Source: Prostheceraeus crozeri
Taxonomy: Eukaryota > Platyhelminthes > Polycladida > Euryleptidae
Reading direction: 5' to 3'
Length of the DNA stretch: 64,000 nt
NCBI GenBank assembly: GCA_907163375.1
Contig: CAJQUW010003607.1
Location: 293,355 to 357,354, forward strand
This document shows positions 1 to 13,800 of the stretch, in pieces. How positions within the stretch are numbered: the stretch's first letter is position 1; the number at the start of each line of letters is the position of its first letter. The notes under the pieces were generated by a model. It was not told where the DNA came from. It did no database searches and worked only from the letters and a program-made list of their open reading frames with translations. The position numbers were made by a program, and so were the translations under genes.

Positions 1-460
1 CGTGCATGTTCCATCAAATTTATATTTACAAATATTTTTCAAATATAAGGTCAGCCTATCATTTTCATATTTGAGCTTGACATATGTTGAGAACCTTATA
101 ACGATACATGCGATTAACTCCTAGAAAACTCTCAAAAGCACTTAAATGAAAATTTAGGTGATATAGTTCTATGTGATGGCGAGATCTATTCGAGAAAATG
201 CAGTAGTCAAGCGAAAAAAGTTAACATAGCATGTTCATGAATAGAAATACATAGACATATTTAAATGTGCATAATATCATTGTATCTCTTGGTTTTCTGT
301 AAATATCAACATGGTTTGTACATGTATTATTTTCATTTTTGAGTAAATAATAATGTATGTGCATGCCGGTGGAGGTTAAATGTAATGAAGGGGGCCCAAG
401 TTGGAATTTACGATAGGTTCCTTTAGAACCTCATGCTAGAATTAAAGCATTAATTAGGTT
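1..460. other. AT-rich intergenic or intronic DNA, no gene seen
   Basis: No open frame with recognisable protein content and no clear repeat structure. The stretch is AT-rich, like the introns further on. It may be the upstream part of the BEN-like gene that starts being recognisable at 2562. Confidence 0.5.
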
Positions 461-465
461 ACAAG

Positions 466-2505
466 CAGGGGCGGGCCAGGCAGGGCCGCGGCCCTGCCAA
501 ATTTCATCTGGCCCTGCCTGTGGCACTGCCAACTTTTTGAGAGAATTTTGAACATTTCGTAAATTAACAGTGTAGCAATATTTTATTCATTTTTTTGTAT
601 TATTCTTATTTGGTATGGTTGTTTTGCAGAGAATACAGATGAAATATTTGACATGTATTTGTTGTAACGACGGCTGTTCTCACTCCATTGACAAACCAAT
701 TATTTTTATCGGTTTGTTTAAAAACGGACAATCTAAATTGGATGTCCATGACCTTGACGATCAGCTGTGATATTTTTTTTCAAATTGTTTTATACTCTTA
801 TCATCTTGCACTCTTATTAGGCTAATCATTCACCAATACCTAATTTATGCAAATAAAATAAACTCTATAACTATAAACTGAATTCGTAATTACAATTTTA
901 AAGAAAATTAGGACAATTAATACGCTATATTTATCGGAGGGCCAATACGGCCAAAATCTTATTTATTTCATTTTTTGGCACAGGGCTGCCGACAGTCCGG
1001 ATTTCATGCGGACGTCCAGATTGACCAGATTTCAGAATCAAGGAAGTATTTCCAATTTTACAGTAGTAGTTAATAGTATTGCGAAATACGCATTATGTTA
1101 GAGCAACCTTTTTAAAAGGTCGTATCATTGACGCATAGGGTCTATCCTTTAGATTTTTATGTTGTAAGATAATAGGCCTACTTTTAATTCTACATTTGAA
1201 GTATGGTAACCAAATTTGAAGCGTTACTTACGTTGTGTAACTTGAAAATGCTATATATATGCTTATATTGATTGATTTTAATTAGGCCTAATGTATTAAA
1301 CACTCAGCTTCAAAAACACTTCTCTCACACCTGCAGTACGGCAGCATTCGGCATTCTCATTATACTGGCGATCTTATTTTTATGTGACAGAGCACATCAT
1401 CCGTGTGCTAGATATGCGAGGTGAGACTCGCTCAGTTGATCAGGATATTTAATTTCTACGTTTTTCAAATAAGTCTGACACAAAAATATTTTGACGAAAA
1501 TACAACCAGGCAACGTTGCAGGCTGGTTGTTTCTTTTCTCAAGGATAGACAGACCTGCAAACCATTTCCTAATGGGGTTATCAATGGTCCGTAGCTTTCA
1601 ACTGTTCCAGTGTTTTTCATTCTCGACTGAAAGAAGATAGTGACCAGCTAAATAATCAAATAGCAAATTCTACTTTCAAGGAAAATGGCACCATTTCTCT
1701 TCTAGATCAGGGTGGATAGAACGAAGGACTGTTAGGCCTAATAGTTTATAAATTCTTGGCACAAACAGTAACATTGAATAAATGGAAGAACAGATGTCAC
1801 TGGCAGTGCAGTGTTAAGGAAGGTATGTGATTGGACAGCGCCTCAGCCACTTAGGTGCCACAGAAAGTCTAACAGTCAAATTCTGTAAAATGAAGGACTG
1901 GTAGGTAGTTATGTGAGACGAAAATGTTTGGCTATCAATGGCCCGAATGGAAGAGTTGGTACGCTATCAGAGACTGTGAAATCATGTCACTGGTTTACAA
2001 GTGAGAGGACGCAAGGTTACAGACGCGGATATGGACGATTCTAGCAATGTGGCCGCTAGAAGCCGATGTAAATTTTGCCTCTTCTACACAATTCAGTATC
2101 AAGAGTGTCAAATCCACGTTATGCATATTCAGACGCTGCTTTTATAAATATTTCGGTTCGACTAGACAGTCATTTTGGAAATTTTTGATGCATGCTTAGT
2201 CTAATTAGTCCTATTCAGGCGCGTAGTTAAAATTTAGAATTGAAAGGGGTACAGGAGGGCCAACTTAAAAGGGGCGCCAAGGCATTATTGATTATTTTGT
2301 GATTTGTTTTGGTTTGACATTTCAAACCAGTAATAGGCCTACAGTATAACCAATTCTGCATCGGCCAATCTGTAGGGACCCCAAAAATGTACTTTTCAAC
2401 ATTGTTTGGAATGACCTTGGCATACATTTATGCGGCCCTGCCACGAATCTATTTGGCTCTGCCTTGGCCCTGCCGAAAACAGACGGCTGGCGTCGCCACT
2501 GGACA
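466..2505. mobile_element. Possible non-autonomous DNA transposon, hAT-like ends
   Basis: The left end (CAGGGGCGGGCC, followed by GGCAGGGCC) and the right end (read backwards CCAGTGGCGACGCC, then GGCAGGGCC) form a loose inverted pair about 2 kb apart. Both subterminal regions repeat the word GGCCCTGCC. I do not see a clean 8-bp target duplication (only ACAAG is shared near both ends), so the exact borders and the hAT assignment are uncertain. No transposase frame is visible inside. A further GC-rich patch near 2250 may be a nested fragment. Confidence 0.3.
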
Positions 2506-2561
2506 AGTAACATTTACATTAAGTTTTCAAAATTCTAAAATACTTTCTACACTTTTTACAG

Positions 2562-5500
2562 GGGAAAAAGAAGAAATGGAAATGAAGAGAGGAACATTGG
2601 AGGGGAAGCTAGATGACAACGACGACACTATTAGGAGCTTCGGCTTCCTCGATTCCTCAGGGGAACAACTATCCGAACCAGAAATAGATGCACAGTCTCT
2701 TGGAACAGATGAGGAGCCACTAAGAAATCTTGATACAGAGGTATGTCTTAGTCATAGAAAAAAGATAATTAGACTATGGTGAAGGGACATCAATTCATTT
2801 TCAGCGAAATTAAATCTGCTCCTGATGCCTACTCTTTAAAAATAAAAGTTGAGAATCTTGTATGCCGGCATATTCTTGAACTGTGGAAAATCTAGGTATA
2901 TTTGTTTGCGATAGAGTAACTAAGAACATACTACAATTCCGTGCATATTACTTTAAAGTGTGGATGTCTGTTTGAGACTATGAATACATTAATTTTCAAT
3001 TATTTGTACAAGTGATGCGTTACAATTAATTGTTTCTTGTTATACTGTTATATTGTGATGTTACTTGAAACTTGATAAATGTTAAATGCACACTCCTGCT
3101 GGCGTATTTTGCAGGCACTATATACTAACAATCAAATTCTTCATGAAATAAAGGAAATGAAGACCTTTTTGGAGGACATGAATAAGCGAATGGCTTCATT
3201 GGAGAAAGAAAATAAGAGAGTAAGTAGTTAGTGTGAGCTGTATAACTAGTGTAATTTAGTCACATTGAGTTACAGTATGCACATGTGCATGTAATTTCTC
3301 AAAACACCAGTTTTTTTATATACTTTTATTACGTACGATAGAAATAATTAAATACATTACTTTCTCTCGATGGTTGACTTAAGTTAATCACGGACAATTG
3401 ATCTTATCTTACAGAATCGAAAGGAAGCATCAAGACACTTGGTTCAAGTTCAAGGCGAGACATCAAGTTCTTCAGCGGAGCCCGTCGTAAGTTAAAAAGC
3501 CGTACTGAATGAAAATAGCCTCTTTGTTCATAACTGCAGACTTCGCTCATCATTTAAAACTTAAAAGTGCATCACATGCAATATTTCATCTTTCAGATTT
3601 TTAATGGAAAGGATTTGATGTCCATCAGGGCGAGTAGGCCCAGCATATTCGCCCTCCGAATTGCGGAGGAAATGTTCAGGAGGATGAGCTAATAACCAAG
3701 ATAATATCTCCTCAAAGAAAGAGCCATGATGGGAGGCAGCCATTTGAGGACGATAACAGACTAGAAATTATGAAAAGTAAGGGATTTATCTTTCTAAACG
3801 CGGTAACGTGCCATCCATGTGGAATTTCCCATGTGTTTGTTCACGTGTTTCTATTGTGTGATAATTCGCATTTGTATGTCCCATTCATATTAGTTGAGGA
3901 ACAATCGGGATCGGCTCTCTGAAAGATGCCGATCATGGTATATAAGGTGCAATTCATATATAAACACATATTTCGATAAAAAATCATTAGGACCATTTAT
4001 TCCATTTAGGGCACTAGATCTCTTGTCAATCGATGAGACACTGTGCATCAATGTTTACGCAATAGAAATCAGAGAACGGTGATAATGAATATGTCGCTCA
4101 TCTCTGTATCGTGGAGGCGAAGAATAGAATCTCGTCAGTGGAGTGGATTTTGAGATTTCCTGTCGAATGTGATATTTCACCGAAATTCGTGCATGCATCC
4201 ACAGGGCAAAGGGAAGATAGCCGGAATACTGACTGAATCCTCGTAAAAAACTGCGAGTATTTTGTCTAATAAGAGGAAATTTGCTTCAGTGAAAAGACTG
4301 CGGTCATAATATCCTTTCCAGGATGATATCATCTATGTTAATGTATGTTACTTCACATACACGTATACTCACTGGTTGAATGAAGTGAACATTCACCGAA
4401 AGAATCAATTCTAACTCTGAGTATCACCCAAGATTATAGAAACAATTATATATCATAGAACGATTTTGGTGTGGCCATGCTCAAGATTTGATTAGAACAT
4501 GATTCATATTATCATCGGACATGTGTACTATGAGACGATGGGAACTTAAATTAATTACTGAGAGATATCTCACTTGTATGCAGTGTTGGAAAAGTCGGAA
4601 TTGGAATTAATTCCGATCCGGAATTCCATTTTTCGTCGGAATTGGAATTGACGATACTTAAATCTACTGGAATTGAATTGACCTTGATAAACCTCAATTC
4701 CACTTTTTCGATAGACCTGTGATAAATCTATTTACACAAAAATTGAAATCACAGTACTCGGCCGTTGTGTTAACTGCACGCAGAGATAAGAGAGATAGAT
4801 CGACTGAGGTAGCTTTATTCTATCGTTGAATAAAGGGTGTTAATTGTAACTTCGATGGGCCTACTGCCCCGGACAATGTTAATCCAGCAATTAAGCAAAC
4901 AATGAAAGGACAATCATCTTTTTTCAATCTGTTATTTAGTTATTTACGGTATCAAGTGTTAAATTAATCAAAATAAAACAATTGTTGAACTTAGTTCTTG
5001 ATAGGATAAGCACAAAATTGGAGATTAACTTAATTGTTGTACACACGAAAAACTACTGGTTTTGGAAAGAGGAAAATTGACGTTGCATTAAAGGGCAACA
5101 ACCCTGTCAGTTCAAATCACAATATAGACAGTGTCAACAAACTATTCTAATAATTAATGATTCAATTAAAATGACAATTACATGAACTATTATTCAACTT
5201 CCAGTCACAACAATTAACAATATTAATTTTTTAGATTATAGTTATATAGATACGATACGCAACGATAAAAGAAAAACTTTACACTTGCAGTTCACTTCTT
5301 AATGCTGAATTCTCTTCAATTCGATCGGACTCACTTATATCAAAATAATATCATAAATATCAGTGTCACTTATACCGTCAATCTTCAATCGCGCTCGCTG
5401 ATGTGTTGCCGTATACGCTGTTGTGTTGTTGTTCGCTGGCAGGCAGTTGTTGTTGTTACTTCCGTAGTTAAGTTACACCGCGAGAGCCCGGAGTTCTTGT

Positions 5501-6592
5501 AACAGCTACTGGAGATGTCGTATGTGGTGGTGTTGTGTCAATTTCTCATCGTTTCTAATTTATACAAATTTTTGAGACTTGACGACAAATCCACTTTCTT
5601 TTGAAAATTGAAAGAGTTTCCTTAGCTTTCGACCCGACCACATTTCTTTCTTACACGGAATTTTTAATCTCCTTTTTTAACATGGACTGGTAATCAGTTT
5701 TCGTGATATCATTTTTATCGTCGTTTTTTTCTTTCATAAACAATCACGTTATTCGCACATTGAATTTCTTTCTTCTGTCAGTTTATTAATAGATTTATTC
5801 GCATCTCAGCGTTTGATTCTTTGCTGACCGTTAATTTTTCTTTCTTTCACGAGATATTGAATATCTCGTTTGTGAAACGAAAATGGCGTAGGCTGACCGG
5901 TTACACATATACATGTACACAAGAAATATGAACATGAGAACACACATAGGAACGACGCAGGGAAGGGCACACAGGAACAACGAGGATAGGATAAGGGCAC
6001 ATGGGTTAGATTGAAAGGAACGAACATTAGATACATTAACATGATACACTATACGCGACATGCAATTATCGGAATTGAATCTTATTATGGAATTGAATTG
6101 AACTATTTCGACTGGAATTGGAATTGGAGTTGGAATTGAAATTTCTGCTCTGGAATTGGAATTGGAATTAAAAAATTTCTGTGGAATTTTTCCAACTCTG
6201 CTTGTATGCATGTATAGTACGTGATATCACAATATAGATATAAAGTCTTCTCATTGCCTCCTAATGTTAGATCAAATTGTCTCCAATTCAGTGTTTTTCA
6301 TTCCATCAAAAACAATCCCATGCATGCGTATAGAAGAAAAAATTCGTACCAAGTAGCCTTGGCAAATCTGAAAATGACGATGCGATCAATACTTACATCA
6401 TCTTTCCTGCGTTTGTTAATAAGCACTTAGTTCAACCATTTAAGAATGAAAATTTTCTTCACAATCAAAGCAAAGTCACTCTTCTTTGATACGATTCGTT
6501 ATAAATCTCACACTGTACATCTATCCTATGGTACGCATTTTTTTCACCTATAAATTATTTCCTGATTATCTTTTTCAGAGGCCATAACTTAA
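2562..6592 (+). CDS. BEN-domain-like protein, 3' part of a spliced gene
   Basis: Five exons are readable: 2562-2740, 3115-3219, 3415-3486, 3597-3776 and a last short one from 6579 with stop TAA at 6590-6592. Each has a pyrimidine-AG acceptor and, where needed, a GT donor. The first is acidic (EEMEMKRGTLEGKLDDNDD), the second is a heptad-rich coiled coil (EIKEMKTFLEDMNKRMASLE), the third is Ser-rich. Exon 4 matches the BEN pattern: IFALRIAEEMF, then EDEL, then a basic stretch and RLEIMK. BEN domains bind DNA or mediate chromatin contacts, and a coiled coil before BEN is usual, so a nuclear DNA-binding role is inferred. Oddity: exon 4 is 180 bases, but its first half reads in one frame (ending at TAA) and its second half (EDELITK to RLEIMK, in phase with the last exon) reads in another, with the change near 3675-3690. 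This is either a real frameshift or a one-base sequence error. The 5' end of the gene is not identified. Confidence 0.5.
4581..6200. mobile_element. Non-autonomous hAT transposon, 1.62 kb
   Basis: The element begins CAGTGTTGGAAAA and ends TTTTTCCAACTCTG, an inverted pair. It is flanked by a perfect 8-bp duplication CTTGTATG (4573-4580 and 6201-6208), the hallmark of hAT insertion. Both subterminal regions are packed with GGAATT / GGAATTGG words in direct and inverted order (about 4600-4700 and 6065-6185), typical of hAT transposase binding sites. No transposase frame is visible, so it must have been moved in trans. It lies in the last intron of the BEN-like gene. Confidence 0.85.
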
Positions 6593-7848
6593 AGATTTCG
6601 CAATGGAACCACCTGGGAAGAAGCAAAGTCTTCCGTAAATCAACGAGGCTTGGATCTGAGGAGAAAAGAAAAACCACAGAGACGATCTTGATTAGTCACA
6701 TATTCTGACATACCTGTCAAATACATGTTTTCAATACATGCATCTATGTGTTACCTGTCATTCCTTTTGATTTTATAGCCAAACAGATGCGTTAAACCAA
6801 ACTAATGCATAACTGGTGCATTCACAGCTTTATCTCTGTATGTATACATTTAGCCAGTTGATTTTTTTGTATTATGGAAGATATCAATCTTTCGTCTACA
6901 AGAGCAGCAAGAATGATTTCTAAATTTACGGTACATGCATAAAGGCTTGCTTGCTTATTGCTGAGTCATTTTTGAAATTCTTCATGTTGCTGTTGTAGAC
7001 GAAACATTGATATTTTCCATGATACAGGGCAATCAACAGACCAATCTTCCAAGATAGCAAACTAATCTTCTAAGATAACAGACTAATCTTCTAAGATAAC
7101 AGACTAATCTTCCAAGATAACAGGCTAATCTTCCAAGATAACAGGCTAATCTTCCAAGATAACAGACTAATCTTCCAAGATAACAGACCTATCTTCCAAG
7201 TTTCTTCTAAGATTCCTATTAAGTCTTGCAAAGACTTGGCAGTAAATCTTAAAAGAAACTTAGAAGATTTGTAAGTTTCGATTCACTGGGCATCCCCCTC
7301 TCAGCATTTTGTCAAAAGAAACATTTCTCGCTCCGTGCGGCATAGCAGAATTATACTTCCACTACAGCGTCGATCAGCAATGTACTACAAAAGCTTTGTA
7401 GAATTTTCGTATGCGTCCTGATGTCGCTTTGTATCCCCTCCCCCCTTCCTGTCAAATACCGCTTTTGTATTGACGAAATAAAGAATTATCATCATCATAA
7501 TCACAGGTTTTAGTCAGAAGCTATGTTTCTCAACATATCAAATTTGAATGTAAAGCCATTTTGCCACGGTGCAAGAAGGCCTAAATGGATAAAACTTTCG
7601 ATAACAAGATATAAGAAATACTGCAACTTCCTCAACGTAATACTATCGCACGAACTTCGTTCTCAATCTGGTTATGCGTCTTGTCAGTGGCATAATTACA
7701 ATGATTATTTACTTAAGTATTTTACGTGTTCAAAGAACAATCAAGACAAGACAAAATCCTAAATGAAACTTCAATTCCTGTATTCCATGTTGATAGAAAA
7801 CAAATGATAAAAATTTAGGTATCATAAAAACGAGGACTGACAGCTGAA
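6593..7848. other. 3' flank of the BEN-like gene and start of the convergent HMG20-like gene
   Basis: From 6593 to about 7020 I see presumed 3'UTR and intergenic DNA. A 21-bp minisatellite follows (listed separately). At about 7465-7500 there is AATAAAG followed by ATCATCATCAT, which looks like the 3' tail of a non-LTR retrotransposon with a trinucleotide tail, but no coding part is attached. The open frame at 7523-7762 has no recognisable features and is not called. Confidence 0.4.
7042..7205. repeat. 21-bp minisatellite, about 7.5 copies
   Basis: The unit is AAGATAACAGACTAATCTTCC with one- or two-base variants (TTCTAAG / TTCCAAG, CAGACT / CAGGCT). AAGAT and ATCTT inside each unit make it partly palindromic. 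Confidence 0.9.
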
Positions 7849-10800
7849 TTAAGTATCAAATTCTTTACAAAGAGCTGATTTTACACGTTCAGTGATTTTC
7901 ACATCATCCTTGTCCTTCGTTGTCGACAATGTATCAATCGCTTTCAAATAGTCATCGACATTATCACGATCAGGGATTGAGTCTTCAAATATTCGAGTGG
8001 GAATGGCTACAGTAGATAATGCGTCGGCTAAACGGCTTCTCAGCGAATTTAACTCTTTTGCCAAAGTATCAGCTCGCTGTTGGCGATCTGATGCCACACG
8101 CTTCAGTTTGTTCTTTGCAGTTGTTAGAGTCTCAACGTGTTTGGACAGAAGATCATTCTGTTCTTCGGCCTCAATAACCTGAAACAAAAAAAAGAAAACA
8201 ATCTGCAAGATTTTTCAATTATCTTTTCGAAAGCACATATTTTCAAACCAAGAAACATTCCCAGAGAATTCCTATACTTTTATTGAAGGAAACGCGCATA
8301 CGTCTCACGTCACTTCTTCATTATGTATCTTATTTGATTGAATGTGGACTGTGAAAGGAATGCTTGAACATCAATTTAACACGCCTTTGTGTAGCTACGT
8401 TAAGATTCATTGGAAAATAATTTTCTTAGAAACATTCTATTAAGAAATAGTCAGCTTCGATTAGTGTACATAAGCTGAATGCATATGATTATATAGGGTA
8501 GGGTGGTGTGGAATGGGTATAAATCACCTAAAGATATCTGGAGGCCAAGCGGATTTATATTTCAGTGTATCGCTTGGAATATGATGATATTTTCATTGTT
8601 TCCATGGAAACCAAGTTTCGATTTCTTTTTTTGTTGCTGAAAAAATGAACGATATCCATAGTCGTCATTATAATCAGTTAATTTTGAAAATTTAAAATGA
8701 GGGTAAAATGGGTATGCTACTGAAAAAGTGTGGGGTAAAAAGGGTATATAAATGTTATCATCGAGTGTCACTTTTAACCCTCGCCCGACTGGGAAGCTTT
8801 TCTGGATGCGAGCCCCCCCCCTGCTGACCTCCCAAACCATTGCACCATTTTGCCAGACCAGACATCAGGCAGGTGAAGCAGCCTGCAGATTTCTGCAGGT
8901 GAAGCAGCAACCCAATTCGGTGACTTTAATCGACACATTGAAGCTAAAAGCAACATGATTCTGAAAATTTTCAGTAATTGCTGATGAGATGTACAAAAAT
9001 AAGAAAAATCATATTTGAAATTGATCATATTGGTCCTTGAGCAACTGAAACCAGAAGTCGGCAATCAGCAGATTCCGTGATGGTATTGTGCTACATCCAG
9101 TTTCTCGAACATCTGGTAAAAAGTGCAAGCCCCCGACTGAATAGTTAAAGACAACGGGAATTGCCAATATCCAAAATGCATTGGCATCAGTTATTATCAG
9201 TAGGTCTACTTGTCTCCAGGAAACCAAAACGCGTGATCCTCTTCGAATATCAGAAATTACACGCAAAAAAAGCCTGCAAAGTGTTGACAACGTCATGTAT
9301 TGAAGATGGAGAAAGAAGTAATACTTGTATGAAGAGAATGAAGTTGTAATTTTGCTACCGGTACAGATGGCATCACTGGAAAGATGCTACAGGCAGGTCG
9401 AGTGGAATTGGCAGACGAGCTCATTATATGCAATCTAGTATTGTCTGAAGAGAAAGTTCCTGATGATTGGAAAAAGTCGGTGATAGTGACGCTGCCAAAG
9501 AAAGGAGATCCAAGCATCTGCAGCAACTACCGCACCTTATCTCTGATGAAACCACGTGTGTAAAGTGTTCTTACTGATCATCCTAGAGCGTCTGAAAGCT
9601 TCTGTCGAGCCATTCCTGGTAGAAGAACAAACAGGCTTCCGTACAGACAATAGTACTGTGCAACAGATCCTTGCTGATGGTCTGCTTTATCGATTTCTCT
9701 AAGGCCTTCGGTAACATTCGGCAAGACGCCATGTGGGCAGTACTCAAATCATACGGAATGGATGCTAAGATTATCGGCATTTTGAAGAGCATGCACTACA
9801 CTGCCAAGACTGCAGTTAGACTCGGAAAGGAAACGGGTGACTGTTTACGACAGGGACTCCAGACAGGGCGATCCCCTGTGATCTGTTATTTTGCTTTGTA
9901 TACCTGGAACGTGTTATAACAATGCGGCAGGGGTGTCAATTCAAGGACGGCCTATCAACAACCAATAAAGATCATCCCCGATAAAGCGAAGGGCTTAGTG
10001 ATAGCGGAGACAAGTAAAGAATAACAGAGCTTTATACCAACAGTGCAGTCGAAACAGTCCACAAGTTCACCTATCTTGTAATCAAGATAGATGGCGAGGG
10101 ATGTGCGATGATATTCGTCAGCGCATTGGCATGGCATTCAGGACGTTAGCAGGTTTTGTCAAAATATGGAGGAGTCACGTGATTAGCACAAGAACTATAA
10201 TGTACGGTGTCGCAAACGTGTGTTTCTGGAGTGTTGATGCTTACTTCGGAAATGTGGACGCTGGGAAAGACGGTTAAGCGGCGTCTCGATGCCTTTGAGT
10301 TGCGGTGCTTCAAAGGGATTTTACTTTAGGTGCTAGATGGCTAGAAGAGTAGAACCCAAGTTACGGCTTGTGTAGATGATTAATAAGCGCAAAGTGAGTC
10401 TGTTCGACCACATCTACCGCATGAAAGATATTTGCCCGGTGAAGATCGTGCTGCTTGGTATCGCGAATGGCAGCAGTCGTAGAGCCGATCCAGGATGTGG
10501 TGGACAGACAGCATCAAATGTTGGTGCAAAGCTGACCTGCACGCGATAGCTACGATAACATAAGAGACCGGCGGAAAATAACCGAACTTGTACTTGAGTA
10601 CACCAGATGATTCGACCTCTTCGCGAATCAAGCAAAGTGAGCAAAATGATTTAAGGGACCAACAGTCTGTTTAGTAAGTAGTTCTGACCAGTGCATTAGA
10701 ACTTTTCGCTGTAAATTAGCAAGGTTCTTAGTCGTTCACTAGTAAGCGTAGGAGCTTAGCACAAACAGAATTTCCTAGTAACTGCTACTGAAATTAACTT

Positions 10801-13800
10801 TTATTTTCTAGTTAATGAAATTGATGCTTCTCAGTGTCATGGCGTGCATTTACATGCGTCCACCCTGTCTAGACTGTTAGTCATTGTTCTTCTGTGACAT
10901 GACGTCACACCCCTTGGTGGCCGGATTTTCTTAGTACATGTGCACTGACTTGGAACTGGCTCTTGTTGTAAACCCAGTCAAACCAGTTCTAAGTGGTCGC
11001 GGTGAGCGATGTGAAATGTATTCAACTGCTCTGTATATAAACGATTGTTTTCGTAAATACACTCTCGCACTCCACTTGTATTGCCTGTCTTGTTCTTATT
11101 AACGAGCTACACCGCTGACTAGTTGCACTAACTTGGCACATGTTATAACCAAGCGGCCTCGGCACGCCAAGTTAGCTGTGATAGGTCTGCGCTGTGGCGA
11201 CCTGGTTTGTGAGTGGACATTCTCTATATTCTGGCACATGATATACCCAAGCTGCTTCCCGAAACACGCCAGGGTGAATTGACTTGCTACTCTCATCTCA
11301 TCGGTCATACCTTAAGATCGTAGGCCTTACGACCCGAGTCCTGAGTAAGCACACTCTACGTCCTGGCACACGTTATAACCAAGCTGCTTCCCGAAGCACG
11401 CCAGAAGGTATTGCATTGCTGCTCACTTCTCACAAGTCGTACCATAGGGAACTAAGTCACTGCACTTGACTCGAGTCGTGTTCAACTCGCTACTTAGGCC
11501 CTAAATAACTTTAAGTAAAGTTAGAATAGCTAAGGACCTAAGGACCTAGGCTTAAGGACCCTAAGGCCATAAGGACATAAGTTAAGGCTTAAGGACCTCA
11601 CGTATCAACACGTATCACTCAGCTCAGTCTCATCAATTCTCACATCGCTTTCCGCTGTTAAAACATAGACAGCCGTTTAGAGCAACTTTCGCTCAGACAA
11701 ATCCGTACTGTTGGTTCTGTTCGTGATCATATTATAATAATACAATGTAAATGAGTAGATTAAAGATCAGATAGGGATTTTTAAGGTCATTCTAGCTGGC
11801 GTAGCGCTGCAAAAAGCGGCGATCGTAAGACCGACGCATGTCGGTCTCCTGCCCCTGCGTATCCGTAGTCCGTGCTCAAAACGAAGGAGTACTTGACGGA
11901 AGATGTATTAATACCAAATAATCGGCCTAAGGCCTTCGTCAATGGTGACAGAGTTTGGAATTGGATGGCTTCCCTGTAGTAGCAGTAGTCGATTTGTGAA
12001 TCGAAAGCAAATCAGAGGTACAGTTGCTTTCAAAATTGACAGAATGACAAAGTAGGCTTATAAGAAAGAATGACAGACACTATGAAGAATATACTTCTTT
12101 GATTCGCAATGTGGTCAACGAACGCTAGGTTCCACAACGTTGCTGCCTTTCAAAGTGAACAAAAAGGAAGTGAGTGACTTGAGTGTTTCAGCTGAACTGA
12201 ACGGCATAGCGTAAAATTAAAATGAACAGGCGAACTGAGTGAACGAACAAAATAGTTGAATGAGCGAAGAAATGAGTGAGCTGAATAGACGGCCTTATTC
12301 GAATGCACTGGTGCATTTGGACCCTGGAACGATTTTTTGCATACAAGCTTCGAATATACATGTATTTATCGATGGAATGATAATTTGATCCTTAATAAAT
12401 TAATTTTATGCTTAACCAGTAGATGCAACAATGAAAAAGGAATGCTGTACTTCAAAATGCGACAGAAATAGTTTTCTTAATTTGAATGTCATAAAATTTT
12501 TTTGCAATTATGATGAATGAAACTCAGTGGCTACCATATAGCAGCTGGCATTTAAACGCTTTCAATCTTGAGCGCATATTTTCACATTTTTTCCATAATC
12601 AGTAAAATAGAATTTAAGATGATTTTATTCAAATATAATATTACCCATTTTGCAACTGCAGCATTACACAAACGGTATGCATGTAGTCTGCTACTTGCAG
12701 CTATAATCGATTATTGTTGCTCAACTGTTTAACTGTAAAATCACTAGTGTTGGAATATCACAACCTTTAGCGCATAACGGACTATTTTGGTAAGTCAATT
12801 TCATTAATAACCGACTTCATACTCTAACAAAGCCTACAGCTAAGCAGTTAATAGAGCAATTAAATAAATGCTTAGTAATTGACAGTACTTAAAACCATCT
12901 AAAAACAAAACTGGTAGGGGAGAATGGGGTGATATGGCACCCACCCTCTACAGCCGAATTCTTGCTTTGTATTAAAAATCCGACATATACATTGAAGCTT
13001 TATTATGAAGGACATTTGGTATATATAAATTAAGTTTATAGTACACCTCGTTTTTCTACCAGGGGGAGAAATCAGGTTTACCTCACATATAAAAAGTTTT
13101 TGCAATTTTGAAACTTTTGAGATATTTTGTTCCTATCAACTAAGATCAACTGGTACTACATGTTTTCTCTTAACTAAGTCAATGGAGCATGAGATCATAG
13201 CAACGAATTTTCCAAATCCTTGATATACTCGAGACTTCAGCTGTTTACTTCTAAAAAGTCGAATGGGGTGATATTGCACTACATGTGTCTTAATTATTAG
13301 CGTGTTGTTGTTGAACAGGTGATGAAGCATAATCATTTTATACAATCTGAACAAAGTAATACACATCTGTTCATTATTTATTACTAATAGCTAGCCTATT
13401 ATCTGACACTCAGTAGAGCCCACCTCATGCTAGATTTGTGTTTCTTGAATATGCGGATTCAGGCAGCCTATTGTGTCAATTAGAAGAACCTGAGCCTTAT
13501 ATTTCGGCTACTTGTCTAACTATTAGTGTAAATTTTTTTGAGCCTATAGACGCAAAGGAGAAGTAATTGCCTTCGCTCCCTGTTTTGTTTTCATCTTCAT
13601 AGATGCAATGGGTCTGTAATCATTCAAATCAATTTGATAAAAAGATTCATTTTTAATTAAAACTACTGTGCTTACTGCCTACACAGTAGCATGTTGAAAT
13701 TTTACGGAGTATATGCGAATCAACAGCCTAGATTTGAGTTGCTTACATGCTTCAAACAACTTGCGAAATAGTCCCGGCTATGCAGTTTGACAAGAGGTCC

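Noticed and set aside
7030-7210. CRISPR-like array
   Set aside because: The 21-bp units are continuous with no spacers, in an animal intergenic region; it is a minisatellite.
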